A stretch of DNA of 64,000 nucleotides from Quercus robur. Taxonomy: Eukaryota; Streptophyta; Magnoliopsida; Fagales; Fagaceae. Every line of letters starts with the position of its first letter. Within the stretch, counting starts at the first letter, position 1. The position numbers and the translations under genes were made by a program. Below are positions 11,050 to 24,400 of the stretch, one piece after another. The DNA lies in NCBI RefSeq assembly GCF_932294415.1, contig NC_065542.1:56044406-56108405 (forward strand), given 5' to 3'. The notes under the pieces are model-generated. The model did no database searches. It was not told where the DNA came from and saw nothing but the letters and a program-made list of their open reading frames with translations.

Positions 11050-12428
11050 GGGATAATTACAGCAAACCCACCTGGGATTTGGCTCGTTTTCACTTTGCCT
11101 ACCCGTGGTTCAAAACTTTACACTTTGCTCACCTGAACTTCAATCCATTACCCATCCGTTACCCACATTTGGCTTTTCCGTTAGAAAACAACTTTTACAA
11201 CCAAAACATAACATAACACAAATCAAGAAGTTAGGGTTTGAATTTTTTTGAAAGAGCTTGGAGGGTTTTGTGTCTCTATACAAGGACAAAGATAGCAACA
11301 CATGTTTCCAGAGTTGAGTTCAAGGGTATGGTTCTGTGTAATGATCTATTTCTTTAACAATTAACATTAATCTTTCTTGTAAAATATTTAGCATTGGAAA
11401 AAAACAAAATCATGTGATAAAATTATAAATAATAAAGATATTCTTTGAAGTTAGCACTGTACTAGTTGAAAGCAAAAAAAAAAAAAAAAATTGCTAAATT
11501 TATTTCTCTGTTGTGAAATAAATTCTAAATTTCTATTTTTTTTTTCCCCAAACACCTCAATGACCCCCATCAAAAAAAAAAAAAAAAAAAAAAAAACCAC
11601 CTCAATGGCCAAACCAAAAAAAAAAAGAGGTATGAACACTCTTCACTCTTCAAACAAGCAGTGGGAGCAGTAGACAAGGTATGGCTAAAGCCATGGCAGC
11701 TGATCAGATCTCTCAGGCCGTTTAGTCTTTGTTTTGTTTTGTGCACCGCATACTGGCAGCAGCGAGCAACGGCTCAAACAGAGAAGGCTCAAACAGCAGC
11801 AGCGACCCAACACCAACAGCCAAACAGTAGTGACCCAAACAGCAGCGACCAAACACCAACGGCCAATTGGACCACTGCGTGGTGGCAGCAGCAAGCAACA
11901 GTGAGAAGGCTCGAGATATATAGGTCTGGGGTTTGGGCGAAGAAATCCATGGCTAATCCACCTTTCTCTGGCCTTTGCTGGAACTCATTTGAAATCCTTT
12001 GATTCTCTCCTGCTACTTTCAATCTGTGAATGAGATTGGGTTTTATGTTGGGTTTGGTTTTGGGGGTTTGTTAATGCTGGGTTTGGGTGAATTTTCTAGA
12101 GGGTTTTCTTGCGTTGGATAGTGAATTAAGTTTTGGTTTGATAAAGGGGTTTGATTGAAAGGTTGGGATATAAAAATCTAAAATGGGTACAAAACCCCCC
12201 TCTTTGATCTTGTTTGTTTGAGTTTTTTATGTTATTTTTTGATTTTAGAGGCGAGAGACATAACAGTGAAGATAAAATACATTTTTACCCCTGATTTTAA
12301 CAGAGGTGGGTAACGGATTGAAGCTCAAGTGGGCAAAGTGTAAAGTTTTAAACCACGGGTAGGTGTGAAAACGGGCCGGTAAAGTGAAAACGGACCAAAC
12401 CCCTGGTGGGTTTGCTGTAATTATTCCT
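11050..12428. mobile_element. Mutator-like (MULE) non-autonomous element, 1379 bp
   Basis: Identical 9-bp flanks TTAATATTA at 11041-11049 and 12429-12437 are a Mutator-type target duplication. The terminal inverted repeats are about 120 bp: the left end reads GGGATAATTACAGCAAACCC and the reverse complement of the right end reads GGAATAATTACAGCAAACCC; both continue with CCCGTGGTT...AAAACTTTACACTTTGC. The interior has A runs, a CAG/CAA-rich segment (11755-11900) and open frames (for example 11661-12002) that match no transposase I know, so mobility would need a transposase from elsewhere. Confidence 0.85.
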
Positions 12429-12837
12429 TAATATTAACTAAATAAAAAATAACAATTTTGTAAAAACTAGTAACCTTAATTAAAAAATTATCAACAAAAA
12501 TTTGAATATTTTACAAACATATTACATGAATTAAAAAAGAAGATAATGTTGTTAATATTTTTAAATATAAGATAAATTTTGTTATTTATTTTATATTATT
12601 TTAATAGTATATCATAAGAATTTTTTTAGTAATCAAAGTCGGTAGACAAGTCATACTTGCATGATGTGTCTTGAGCTGTATAGCATAATTTTTCCATGAC
12701 TTTTTTTTTTTTCTTTTGAAAATTCATATGACTCATTATAAATAGATTAAAATTGGTAATATGGTTTAAAGTTTTGAAAATAATATTTTATTTCGAGAGT
12801 AAAAATTAAAAAAAAAAAAACATATTTTTTAATATGT

Positions 12838-13012
12838 ATTAATTTACATCCATTATAATTTGTGATTACTACATTTCCAATCACAAAAAACACCTACAGG
12901 AATGATGAGTGTTATGCGTTTGTGGGTGAAATAATGTTTTTATCACACCCCTTGGTATTTTTGTGATTGAAAAATATAGTAATCCCAAATTATAATAAAT
13001 GTAAATTATTAA
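12838..13012. mobile_element. hairpin MITE, ~175 bp (copy 1)
   Basis: The left half (TTTACATCCATTATAATTTG, then CTACATTTCCAATCACAAA) is the inverted complement of the right half (TTGTGATTGAAAAATATAGT, then AAATTATAATAAATGTAAAT). The same family is seen at 13356-14260, 13096-13205 (partial) and 17897-17980 (right half only). Confidence 0.75.
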
Positions 13013-13095
13013 CATTTACAAAAAAAAAAAAAAAAAAAAAAAAAAGCCTCTGAGCACACGCTCATATTATCACTTACTTCTTAGAGGCTCTCTAT

Positions 13096-13205
13096 TTTTT
13101 TAAGAAATTACTACACTTTCTAATCATAAAATACATATGATGAGTATTATGCGTTTGTGAGTGAAATAATTTTTTCCATCACATCTCTAGGTATTTTTAC
13201 AGTGC
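13096..13205. repeat. partial copy of the hairpin MITE family
   Basis: Shares AAATTACTACACTTTCTAAT, GATGAGTATTATGCGTTTGT and ATCACATCTCTAGGTATTTT with the complete copy at 12838-13012; the outer ends are missing. Confidence 0.6.
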
Positions 13206-13355
13206 TATCCTCAAGTTTTGTATGGTTCGGGTTATTAATACTTATCATGCACGTGCCCAATTACTTCAATTATATATGAGAAATTCCCATTTTTTTGAAT
13301 ATAATGAATCGTACTCAGAGGCCCTTCTATTTTTTTTTTTTTTTTTTTCCTGTAG

Positions 13356-14260
13356 GCTAATGATTTATGTAAGGGCCCGAAAATTAGGGGCCTAAACCCA
13401 CTTAAAGTTGTGAGGCTTACACCACCCAATTAGGCCCAAACAGATAAATATTTGTTAAGAGAGTAGGGAAAACAAGGCGGGCTCAAGTCCGATGATTCAA
13501 ATAGGAAGAGAATGAATGGAAGTCAAAAACAAATAGCATTAATGGTTCTTCTCAAGTCCGCCCGAGGATGATGTTCTTACACAGGGATATACACTCCTTT
13601 CTCTCTCTTTCTCCCTACTGTTCTTATTCTAATATCTTCTCCTTGATTTTTTTGGGATCCCTTCATTTGGAAGTTCTCTTCCTTTATATACTTCTATACT
13701 TCTTGTATCTTAATCCTCCATCTGCAGTCCTCTAGGTCCTTCTTAGAACACTTGTCCCATTAGACTCCTGTTGAAGGTGGTAGAAGGGGCTGCTTAGCTG
13801 TGAATCTACTATTCAGGTGTCATTTCCTCATCAATGCAGTTGATAAAACTGTTGCCAGTCATTTAATGCGGAGGTAGTAGGTGAGCTTTCACAGGAAACT
13901 TCTTTCAACTACCTTGACTCTCTTTTTGAACGCCATTCTCTCCACTCAGGTTTCCAGGAGATATTTTGTCTCTTCCCCCCTTCTCTACGGGCAAACCCAC
14001 TCCTTGGGTTTAAAGTGCTTCCACCTAAGGAACGAATGATGGTCATAGTGGTCTTAGTCTTCCTCGGTCCTCGGGTCCCCACAATTGACATTCATTATAA
14101 TTTGAAATTTCTACATTTTCCAATCACAAATATAACTAGGGTGTGATGAGAATTATGCAAAAAAAAAAAATACCCAAAATGCATAAATCTCATCACACCC
14201 TGTGTATTTTTGTAATTGAAAAATGTAGAAATTCCAAATTATGATGAATGTAAATCATTA
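13356..14260. mobile_element. hairpin MITE (copy 2), split by a solo LTR
   Basis: The right portion (14084-14260) has the family inverted-repeat structure, ending GATGAATGTAAATCATTA. Its left terminus (CTAATGATTTA) is at 13357-13367, on the far side of the LTR at 13368-14083. Removing the LTR and one 5-bp duplicate restores a continuous MITE end complementary to the right end. Confidence 0.7.
13368..14083 (-). mobile_element. solo LTR (~716 bp) inserted in a MITE
   Basis: On the given strand it starts TGTAAGGGCCCG and ends GTCCCCACA, i.e. TG...CA ends. Flanks ATTTA (left) and ATTGA (right) are a 5-bp target duplication with one change. It shares ATTTAATGCGGAGGTAGTAG and a TTTATATAC box with the other LTRs. 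No internal domain or second LTR lies next to it. Confidence 0.8.
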
Positions 14261-14262
14261 AC

Positions 14263-14296
<34 letters not shown>

Positions 14297-14959
14297 AGTT
14301 TCTATTTGGTAATATAATTATTCAAATTAGACAATATTAAGCAATCCTAAAAGGAAGAAGCAAAACTCGTTATTGCTCTCATCCAATTGAAAAGTGACCT
14401 CAAAAAAAAAAAAAAATTTCAATTTAAGCAATTGGACTTCAATTCCATCAAAAATATGCCAGGGGAATAAATACTTTACATGGAACCTAAGTCTAAAAAA
14501 ATAACACATATAAAGAATAAAGAAGGTTGTTCCGTCAATCCCCTCTATTCCCCTGTTAGATTGGAAAGGGCACGAAAAAGCTTGGTATAACATTATTCAC
14601 AAGCTTATTGGAAAGAGAAACAAATACTTAACAGTTAATTAAAGTAAAACAAAACATTATCCACAATTTTAAACCTTAAGTTATTATTTTCTAATCAGAT
14701 ATGTGGTATTAGCATGGTTTTGAATTGAGATCTTACATAGGATTGATAAGATAGTCTTTCAAATTGGATTGAAAGTTAAATAAAAAAAACCATAAGATTC
14801 TTTTTTTAAAAGACATTAATAATAAAGTGAAAAATCATCGGCAGCAATGATGTATTCCAACATATAACAATGATAATTTATGATATATCAAGTAATTTCA
14901 AAAAAATAAAGTATAAATCATTAAATTTAGATCCTACCCCAAACACACTAATAAAAGTT

Positions 14960-15357
14960 GGACAAAGTTTAGCTTAAAAATTAGTTGTAGCTTTAGGTTA
15001 CAACCTTACTCAATATCTTTTCATTGGAGGTGAATTTTGACAAATCTACCATTGGATGACATTTTCTTCTTATATTCTTCATGCTTGCAAAATTTCTAAA
15101 AAATTAAATATTGATAGTTATGTCATCGATAAATTGTTCAAATTGCAAGTTTTTGTACTTTAAAATTATGCATAAAATATAAGCTTATAAATCATATAGT
15201 AAATAATATCCGATTGACACAAAATTTGACATGTATATTAAGAACATAAAGAGTATGCAATTCAACTGTAAGATTTTCAAAATAAGTAGTAATGTCTATT
15301 TTATTGAGTAAGATTGTAATTTTAGGTTACAACCAATTTTGTAGTTAAACTTTGTCC
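14960..15357. mobile_element. 398-bp MITE, possibly Mutator type (copy 1)
   Basis: Ends GGACAAAGTTTAGC and AGTTAAACTTTGTCC are inverted repeats. Flanking 9-mers ATAAAAGTT and ATAAAAGAT differ at one position. Near full-length copy at 26289-26683; partial inverted copy near 39895-40140. Confidence 0.7.
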
Positions 15358-16551
15358 ATAAAAGATTATAGTGCAAGTTAAATTGTTTGATAATCTACAA
15401 TCATAAGTTATCTTACCATCCTCATTGGGATTTTATTAATTATGGGTGCTATTAATGCATTTGAGTTAAATTTGTTCCATTAGTTCATTAGTTTATGTAT
15501 AGTATTTTAAAGTGATTTTCTTTATGTCACTATGACATGTGCTTCATGATGATTGTTTTTTTATCATTAAATCAAGACACTAATTTGTTTTGGGTGTAGT
15601 TGAGATTCAAATATAGGTTCCTTATTTGATGACAAAAAATTTTTCGAGGTTAACTCCAATTAATATATACTGTACTTTTGTCAACTTTCAACTTACACGC
15701 ATATATATTACAATGCATGTGATATAAATAACTATCTACGAAATTTACAAAACAATGTTATTTTAATAAAGATTTCAAATCAACTCTATTTTGAAATTAT
15801 TTGAGAATTTATCATTTTCTTCATCTTTTTAATATGTATTTTTTTCTAATGATAGTAAAAATTAAAAAAAAATACATTTTTTTTTAATTTTATTGAGTTA
15901 TGCTAATTGACACATTTGATGTCTCTAAATATGCTCAATGTTTGAATTCACCATCCTTGTTGTCATAACTATCAATTTTTTGAAAGTATATAAACAAAAT
16001 ATGTATGTATTTTTTGTTTTTGTTTTTGAAAACTTGAAATATCTACTAGTTTTAGAATAAATGATTTTATTTTCCATATACATTGAACATGTTGTGCTGC
16101 AATCTACTGGTTCTTAGGTGGAGTAACCCTTGCTCATTGGTTTGATCCCCTTGGTAGCTTATCTTTCTTTAAAATAAATAGAAACCATGAAGAAACTAAC
16201 AGAACAAAACTAACAGAACCAAAAAAAAGAAACTAATAGAACCAAAATAACAATTGAATTTTGGCAATCCAATTCACGATATTAATGAGAATTTTTGTCC
16301 ATTTCTCTCTCCTCTTTTTTCTTGAATTTTGGCAATACCAAAATATCAAAATTAGGTCAAACTTATTAGTTTGTCTCTCTTCTTTTACTTGTATTTCGAT
16401 AATACCAATACTGAAATTTGCATCTCTCTTCATTTAGCTAAAAAAAACTTTGCACAGTACACATAAAACCAAACTCTAATTTTTACAATATTTAACCAAG
16501 AGAATCAGGTTTTAGTGCTAAAATAACAATATAGCACTTTTCACACATTTA
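15358..16551. other. AT-rich gene-free stretch
   Basis: Nothing coding is recognised. A tRNA-like SINE remnant (CTTGCTCATTGGTTTGATCC) may lie near 16128-16150. Confidence 0.4.
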
Positions 16552-16737
16552 GGCTACGTTTGTTTTGGCGTAAAACCATTTTAGGAAATGATTTTACACC
16601 TCACCGTGTGTTTGGTTGCGCATGGAAAATTGAATTTTCCGGAAAAGCATTTCATTTGACCATAAATATTATGGCTTTGACCCGAAAATTCTTTTACATT
16701 TCTATTTTCACTTCAAACCATTTCTGGACTCAAACGC

Positions 16738-16812
<75 letters not shown>

Positions 16813-17523
16813 AGAGATCACTGGTACTCTCCCTCTCACTGAGCTCCCTCACACCGAGCTCACTCACTCACACCGAGATCGCACCAAGATCGCATCGGCT
16901 TGTTCGCACCCACTCAACCTCACCGCCATGCTCCACCACTGCATGTCTCTGATCCACCACCACCATCACCACCCCCCGCCATCATCCAAGCTACCCTCCT
17001 CCATGAGCTTCGATCCACATCCAAGCTACCCATCTACCCACATAACCCAATCCCCATTTCGGCAAACCCACACCCACCTTGCCCGATCCACACCCACCCG
17101 ATCTAGCTACCGCCGTCTTCCGTTGGTACCGATCTCTCTCTTTCCCGATCTGGTCGCCACTGTCCTCCGTTGGTACCGAGATCGCACTTTCCCGATCTAT
17201 CTCTCACTCTTTCTTCCTCCTCTCACTGAGATATATTGTGAATAAATGGTTTTATTTTGATTTTTGGTTGTGTTAAATGTGTATTTTGAAATTTTTTGTT
17301 ATAAAATTTGTTTGGAAGCTGAAAAAATGACTGAGAAAATATGAAGCATTTGTAAGAAAATAGTATTTTCAGAATGTTACAAAACACCGAAAATCGTTTT
17401 TCAGATTATTTTCCATTGCAGAACCAAACACCCGAATTTCATTTTCTTTATGAAAATTTATTTCCTCCTACATTCATTTTACATTCGAAATTCAATTTAC
17501 ATCTAATCTAACCAAACACAGCC
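16552..17523. mobile_element. Harbinger/Tourist-like MITE, 972 bp
   Basis: Flanked by TTA on both sides (16549-16551 and 17524-17526). The ends GGCTACGTTTGTTTTGG and CCAAACACAGCC are inverted repeats (GGCTRYGTTTG). The interior holds a (GA)n tract at about 16739-16808 and a C-rich segment with long chance open frames. Confidence 0.75.
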
Positions 17524-17541
17524 TTAGTGGGAATGCTCTTA

Positions 17542-17900
17542 TCTGTATATATTAAGAGGATTCAGAAAGTTAGTTATTACTTTTTTCCCTGTCAAAAATA
17601 CCCCTAAATTAATTAACCAACAACTTAAAAATGGGGTTAAAATAGTAAATTGGCAAAAGAAAGGTAGTTATTGGTTTTTTTACAGTCAAAAATACCCCTA
17701 CCTAAAACTTAAAAAATGGGTTAAAATAGTAAATTGACAAAAATAATAAATTTCTACTTCTACATTGAAATACCTTCCTGCTTCTAATAAATTCCTACTT
17801 TTATGTTAATTTAAATTCTTACTTCTACTTTCTAACTCCCTACAAAATAGGATCACTCTTTTGTTAGTTTTAAAACTCCTTTAATCTACAAAACTCACCC
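17542..17900 (+). mobile_element. Helitron-like 5' end
   Basis: TCTGTATATATTAAGAGGAT preceded by A resembles plant Helitron 5' termini, followed by short repeats of CAAAAATACCCC and TTAAAATAGTAAATTG. The matching 3' hairpin/CTAG end was not located. Confidence 0.35.
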
Positions 17901-17980
17901 CACGTATTCATTTTTTTTTTTTTTTTGTGATTGAAAAAAATAGAAATTCCAAGTTATAATAAATGCATATTATTAAAGGC
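17897..17980. repeat. right-half fragment of the hairpin MITE family
   Basis: Shares TTGTGATTGAAAAA, ATAGAAATTCCAA and TTATAATAAATG with the MITEs at 12838-13012 and 13356-14260. Confidence 0.5.
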
Positions 17981-18420
17981 TAGTAAAACTTGCTTGCATT
18001 GGTTTGGAAGAAAAGATAAGATTTGGCACCAAACTCAATAATTAAAGACGAAAAAAATAAGGGGAAGGAAATTGCATTGGATGTGATCTGTCGGTATTTC
18101 TGCCAAAACCCAGGCCCCATATAATTTTTTTTAATCTGCGTGCAATGTGGGCCCCTTTTCCTTCTTTGAGAAAATGTTAGAGCCTGTGGGCCTAAATTCT
18201 GAAACAATGAACAAAAGGACACAGACATTAAATTCGGTAATTTAATTCCATTTCCATCAAATCCGAAACTCCCTATGGTTCACAGTTTCCCCGTCTCAAT
18301 TCCAACGGCTACTAAACTGATCACAGAACCAAACCCAACTTTCACACAAAACTCTCTTTTCCTTTCTTTCTTTCTCAGTGACTGTGTGTGTTGAGTTGGG
18401 AATTCGAATTCCCCACTGAA

Positions 18421-21400
18421 ATGGTTTTCCCTCTGAGGCTTTTTTGTGCGGTTGCGATTGCGGGGTTCATTTTCGTTGACGGCGGAGGAGTGAAGATCCC
18501 GTCGACTCTGGACGGTCCGTTCGAGCCGGTGACGGTGCCGTTCGACCAAAGCTTACGTGGCAACGCCGTGGATTTGCCAGACTCCGATCCCAGGGTTAAG
18601 CGCCGAGTCAAAGGCTTCGAGCCTGAACAGATTTCAATCTCGCTCTCCGCACACTACCACTCCGTCTGGATCTCATGGATCACTGGTATATCTATCTCTT
18701 TCTCTCATTTCGATAGTTTTTCATCCAAACCAATGCCAAACGAATCTCCTCCAATTCATTACTCACTTTACCTTTGTTTTGTTTTTTTTTTTTTAGCTTT
18801 TGCTATTTTTCTTTCTGATTTTACTGATTCTGTAAATATACATATATAGCCAAAAGACATATCATGAATCGTCATTTTTGTCCTTAATTTTTTTTTTTTA
18901 ATGGGTATTTTTAATTTTTTTTTCTTTTTTAATGGGTGTTCTTAAAGTTTTATTTTTTTGTCATTTTTATGGTTAGCTTTAACGTTTCTGTCATATTGGT
19001 GCTTCTGTCCATTGTCTTTACTGTAAAACAACATCGTATCACATAATGAGAATAGTGTTTTGTTTTATAAGCTAAAATGAAAGAATTGTTGAAGTTTCAC
19101 TTTAGGGATGGAAAAACAATTCACCCAAACTTAAAGTGTGTAATTTAGATTTTAGCTTATGTAATGATAAATTATTATTATTATTAATTTTTTTGTTGGT
19201 AAATAGCAAGTTACACATCTTTAACCCTCCGCCTAAAATTTATAATTGAAGGAGTGATGCAGGAAAATTAATAGAAAAATAAAAGAACAAGATAAATTAT
19301 AATTGAAGGAGGAGTGATGCAGGAAAATTAATAGAAAAATAAAAGAACAAGATAAATTATAATTGAAGGAGGAGTGATGCAGGAAAATTAATAGAAAAAT
19401 AAAAGAACAAGAAAAAGTAAAGGATAAACCTAAGAATCTGCACTTAGTCGCTTGGAATCAGCACCTAAGACGCCTAGGAATCAGCACCTAAAGTGTTAGG
19501 ACCCTTAGGAATCAGCACCGCAGCTAACAACTAGAAAAAGATCTAATCTGAATTTTCATTAATCACGTCTATTCTAAAAATACAAATAAACTAGTTTCTT
19601 ATGTAGAGTTAGAACTGGAAAATAAAGAGATAAAGATAACAACATACCAAAACTAATCCTAACTAAACTCAAATACTAATCCCTATCTAATCTCAAATCT
19701 AATCCCTATCCAAATAAAAGTCTACAATTATCCAATTTTCTATAAGATAAATACAAAAATCTGAAAATATAAATTCTAAAATAATTTTAGTTTTGCTCCT
19801 ACATTAAGGAGCCAGTTGAGCTAGAGCTCATTGGTAATTATAAATTATTATCTTAACACTTCCTACATCATGTGAGGTCCAATCTCCTTTTCATAAGACG
19901 GGGATACAATGTTTTGAGTTCAAAATTATTTGCTCTAATATTATAATAAATTATTATTTGTTCCAAAATTATCTGCTCTCCTCAAGTCATGTAAGGTCTA
20001 ATCTCCCATTTTCAAGACATGAGACGGTGTTCAAACTCAATATCACTTGCTCTAAAATTATAATAAACTGCTATGTATTCTAAAATTTTAAGTTGACAAG
20101 AAATGGTAAAATTCAATATAAGACTATGATTGTCTTGGATTTGATGTGTTATGATGGCAATTCTCTAGAATTTTCACTATTGAATCTTTTTTTTTTTTTT
20201 TTGCTAGAAAAAAAATAGAAAAAGAAAAGAAAAGGAATGGAATTTTATAAAAGTCTTTATTGGCTCATATGGTTGTAACCTGTAAGTTTCAAGTCTGACT
20301 AACTAGAAAACCCTCTCTCTTTTTCTTTTTCCTTTTGTTTTATTTATTTTTATTATCAATTTCTCTTTTATGAATAAAGGCTTAGGGGTGTATAATTGGC
20401 TAATGGCTGTAAGTATCTTCAACTATGGAAATGGTTTTATATAAATTTATTTACTTTTTGATAAGTAGTAAAACTTAATAAACAAATTTATTTATTTTTC
20501 CATCTGCTCGTAAATAGAAGAAGGTATCTTTTAGTGTGGAAGTTTATTTTTTCAATTTGACTCTTAGGAAATTGTGGCTACCTTAATTTTAATCTTGTTT
20601 TGTTGCTGCTTAATTATGGTAATTGATTGTTGGAGTTTGCAGGCGAATCCCAAATTGGTTACAATATAAAGCCATTAGACCCTAAAACTGTTGCGAGTGT
20701 AGTTCGTTATGGGATGATAAGACAACCATTAACACATGAAGCCACAGGCTATTCTCTTGTTTACAATCAGCTCTATCCCTTTGAAGGTCTCCAAAATTAT
20801 ACTTCTGGAATTATTCATCATGTTCACCTTACAGGTATATATACTATTTGGTATTACTAACTAACTTGGTTTTTTAATGCTGCTTAATTGAAATGGAAGC
20901 TTTTTTTTTTTTTTTGGTAATGTTCAACCGGACACATACCGGGAGATTATGTTTTAATATTTGTTACTTTAGTGTTCATCTTTGATTAAATTATTGTTTT
21001 CCTCAAGTAGCTCTCTTTTCAACTATGAAATTTGTAAGGAAACTTATTAGATCAAAATAAAGAGGATAAATTGACATTGTTCTGAACATATTACAAAACG
21101 GATCAGTGACAAAAATGTCTACATCTTTACTGTTCATATCTTTTAATAAATTGATGCTTCATAATTTTTTTCAGAAATAAACAACGCATGACTTTTCTGT
21201 TGACCAATTCTGAAGTTTCAGTATCTGCTTGCCTGTTCAGTTAACGCCAATATGACACACAAATTCAACTCAACCAAGCCTTAATCCTTATTAAATTGAG
21301 GTTGGGTTCATAGAGAAATTATGTAATTTATCTTTCTTTTTGTGGGGGTGGGGGGAGGGGGGGCTGTTCCAAGACTGGATAATTTGAACATTATAAAATC

Positions 21401-24400
21401 ATTAAAAAAATCAATCTCTACACTCTTCAGTAAGTGATCAGAAAATGACTTTAATGGTATTCCTGGCATTTGCTGCAGGGACATTGAACTAGATCTGGTG
21501 AAGCAGATTATTAGAATGTTATACCTCAAATTTTTTGACCATCTTGAACTTTTCATGTGTGTTTAATTTGCTTCCTCATTCTGTCCTCGTAGGGTTGAAT
21601 CCAAACACTCTATACTATTATCGATGTGGAGATCCCTCTAGACAAGCCTGGAGTAAAGTTGACTCCTTCAAGACTATGCCAGTTTCTGGCCCAAGAAACT
21701 ATCCGGACAGAATAGCAGTTGTTGGAGATCTTGGTCTTACTTACAATACAACTACCACCATTAGTCACTTGATTAGTAATAAACCCAATCTTGTTCTGTT
21801 GGTCGGTGATGTTACGTATGCTAATTTATACCTCACAAATGGAACCGGCTCTGACTGTTATTCTTGCTCATTTCCACAAAGTCCCATACATGAGACGTAT
21901 CAGCCTCGTTGGGATTACTGGGGAAGGTGAAAACTCCGAACTTTTTTTCCTTTCCTTTTTTTCTTTATCCTCCTTTAATTATGTGAATTGGTTACTGTTA
22001 ACTCCTTTCTGATAAATTCTAGTACTTGTGTCACTATTACACTTACCAAAAAAAGAAAAAAACTTATGTCACTGTCACTGAACATTTCTTTACAGGTTTA
22101 TGCAGAATTTAGTGTCTAAAGTTCCAATAATGGTGGTAGAAGGGAACCATGAAATAGAAGAACAAGCTAGAGGCCAGACATTTGCAGCTTATAGTTCTCG
22201 CTTTGCATTCCCATCTGAAGAAAGTGGATCTTCATCCACATTCTATTATTCTTTTGATGCAGGGGGGATACACTTTGTCATGCTTGGGGCGTATATTGCA
22301 TACAATAAATCAGGTACTAGGATATTGTTGCCTTAAGATCTTGTATGTATATGTATATCCATCCCTATTGTCAAGGTAAAGATGGATCTTGAGAAAACTA
22401 ATTAAAAACAATGAAGAACATATAAAAAGATGGAAATCTTTTTAAAAGCTAAACATTGTGAGACTGGTCAAAATTGTGTAATCTCAGGCAGCCATTAATA
22501 TGGCTTTTACCATTTAGTGGATGTATTATAAAGTAGAACTTTTTTATTAGTGGCAATCGGTGTACGTTTATACTTTAAAATCTAGGTGTTATAAAATGAA
22601 ATAATGATGTTGAATTCATCTTCATCTACAGGTATAACAGATATATTTTGAGACTAAAGACATGAAACTCGTGTGTCAAATATCATCAATGTAATCGACA
22701 TATAAGAAAAAGGGGGAGAAAAATGAAAGAAGTGAACTTATATCTAAATGCTATGTAAAACAGAATGGAGAACCTAAAGCAAAAAGGATCTGTAAAATCA
22801 GTATTTTTATTGGTGATGCAATCTTCTTCTACTTGTTTAATTATTCCTGTTTTAGGATGTAACTGTAAGTACATGTTTTTTTATTTACTTTCACATTTGT
22901 TGTTCCAATATGAAGCAATGCAATCATTTTGCATTACTACCTTTTTCTTTTCAATTTGAGCAGCTTCTCACTATGGTTTGGTGTTTCTTGATAGAGAATC
23001 AATACAAGTGGCTAGAGAGAGACTTGGCTAATGTCGACAGATCAAAAACTCCATGGCTGGTAGCCACTTGGCACCCACCTTGGTACAGTTCCTATAAAGC
23101 TCATTATAGAGAGGCAGAGTGTATGAGGGTGGCAATGGAAGAGCTGCTTTACTCTTATGGTGTTGACATAGTCTTTAATGGACATGTAAGTGATGATGGC
23201 TTTTATTTTATAGTTAAAACATAAAAATTATGTTTAGCCATGCATGTGGATCAGATAGTATTATTATTAATAGGATTTCTAAGGATAACAGCAATGTCCT
23301 TTAGAATGGATCTTTTCCATAAATGATTAGAGGTAACCAAAAAGGTATAGTTTGTAATGTTAAAGTGTTACTATGCAGGTGATGAAATAGACTAATTTTT
23401 AAACTGGACCACGAAAAACAGTTGGGATGGCTTCATATCTTTTTGGTATCCTAATGTCTTTTAAGTAATTTTGGACCTAGCATTTTGTCATTGGGTCATG
23501 ACATATGTCTCAAAAACTCGGCAACAAGTGTTAAATTACCAATTCTCCCAAAAGCTTAAGTTATTAGGAGATGATAAATTTAATCATTTAACTAAATAAT
23601 TCTAACACTCCCGATGAGTACATGGCAAATTCTTTTAAGTATTAGAGAGTTTATGATTTCAACTTAAGTCCAAAGTTCAAGGAGGTTTGGTGGCACTTTT
23701 GAAAAGACGGAGATAAACTATAATAGGTTTAACCATAGGGAGGTAATCTATAACTTACCCTTATTATATTGGGATAATCACAGCTCTATCTAAAGAGATT
23801 ATTTCTAGTGTGCTGAATGTTATTTGCTTAAAGATCTCCAGGTCCATGCTTATGAAAGGTCAAATCGAGTTTATAATTACACATTAGATCCCTGTGGTCC
23901 GGTATATATCACAGTTGGAGATGGGGGTAATCGAGAAAAGATGGCAGTTGAACATGCTGATGATCCTGGCCACTGCCCAGAGCCATCAACTACTCCTGAT
24001 GAGTACATGGGTGGCTTTTGTGCTACAAACTTTACATCTGGCCCAGCAGCTGGCAAGTTCTGTTGGGATCAGCAGCCTGAATACAGTGCCTTAAGAGAAA
24101 GTAGCTTTGGCCATGGGATCCTAGAGGTACTCTCTCTCTCTCTCTCTCCTGCACACACACACACACACACACTAAACTTCCCAGTAATTTTTGTATTTCA
24201 CAAAAAAAAAAAAATATATTTACAATTTATATTATATTACAGGATATACAATCAAATAACCCATGATATTTATGTTCAGAATTTTAGAAGGGGCACTTAT
24301 TCACGTGTTAAGTTTGATTTAAGATGTTAAATTGTAGATGTTTAATGTGGATGCATATGAATCAGCTGTTTGGGATTGATTGGGTCATGTCAGGTTCGGT

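Noticed and set aside
16560..17276. Protein-like frames with Arg-Glu repeats and Pro/His-rich stretches
   Set aside because: Produced by the (GA)n tract and C-rich core inside a MITE; no conserved domain.
18388..18420. Upstream extension of the PAP15 first exon from GTG
   Set aside because: Not an ATG start; the ATG at 18421 begins the signal peptide and gives the expected family length.
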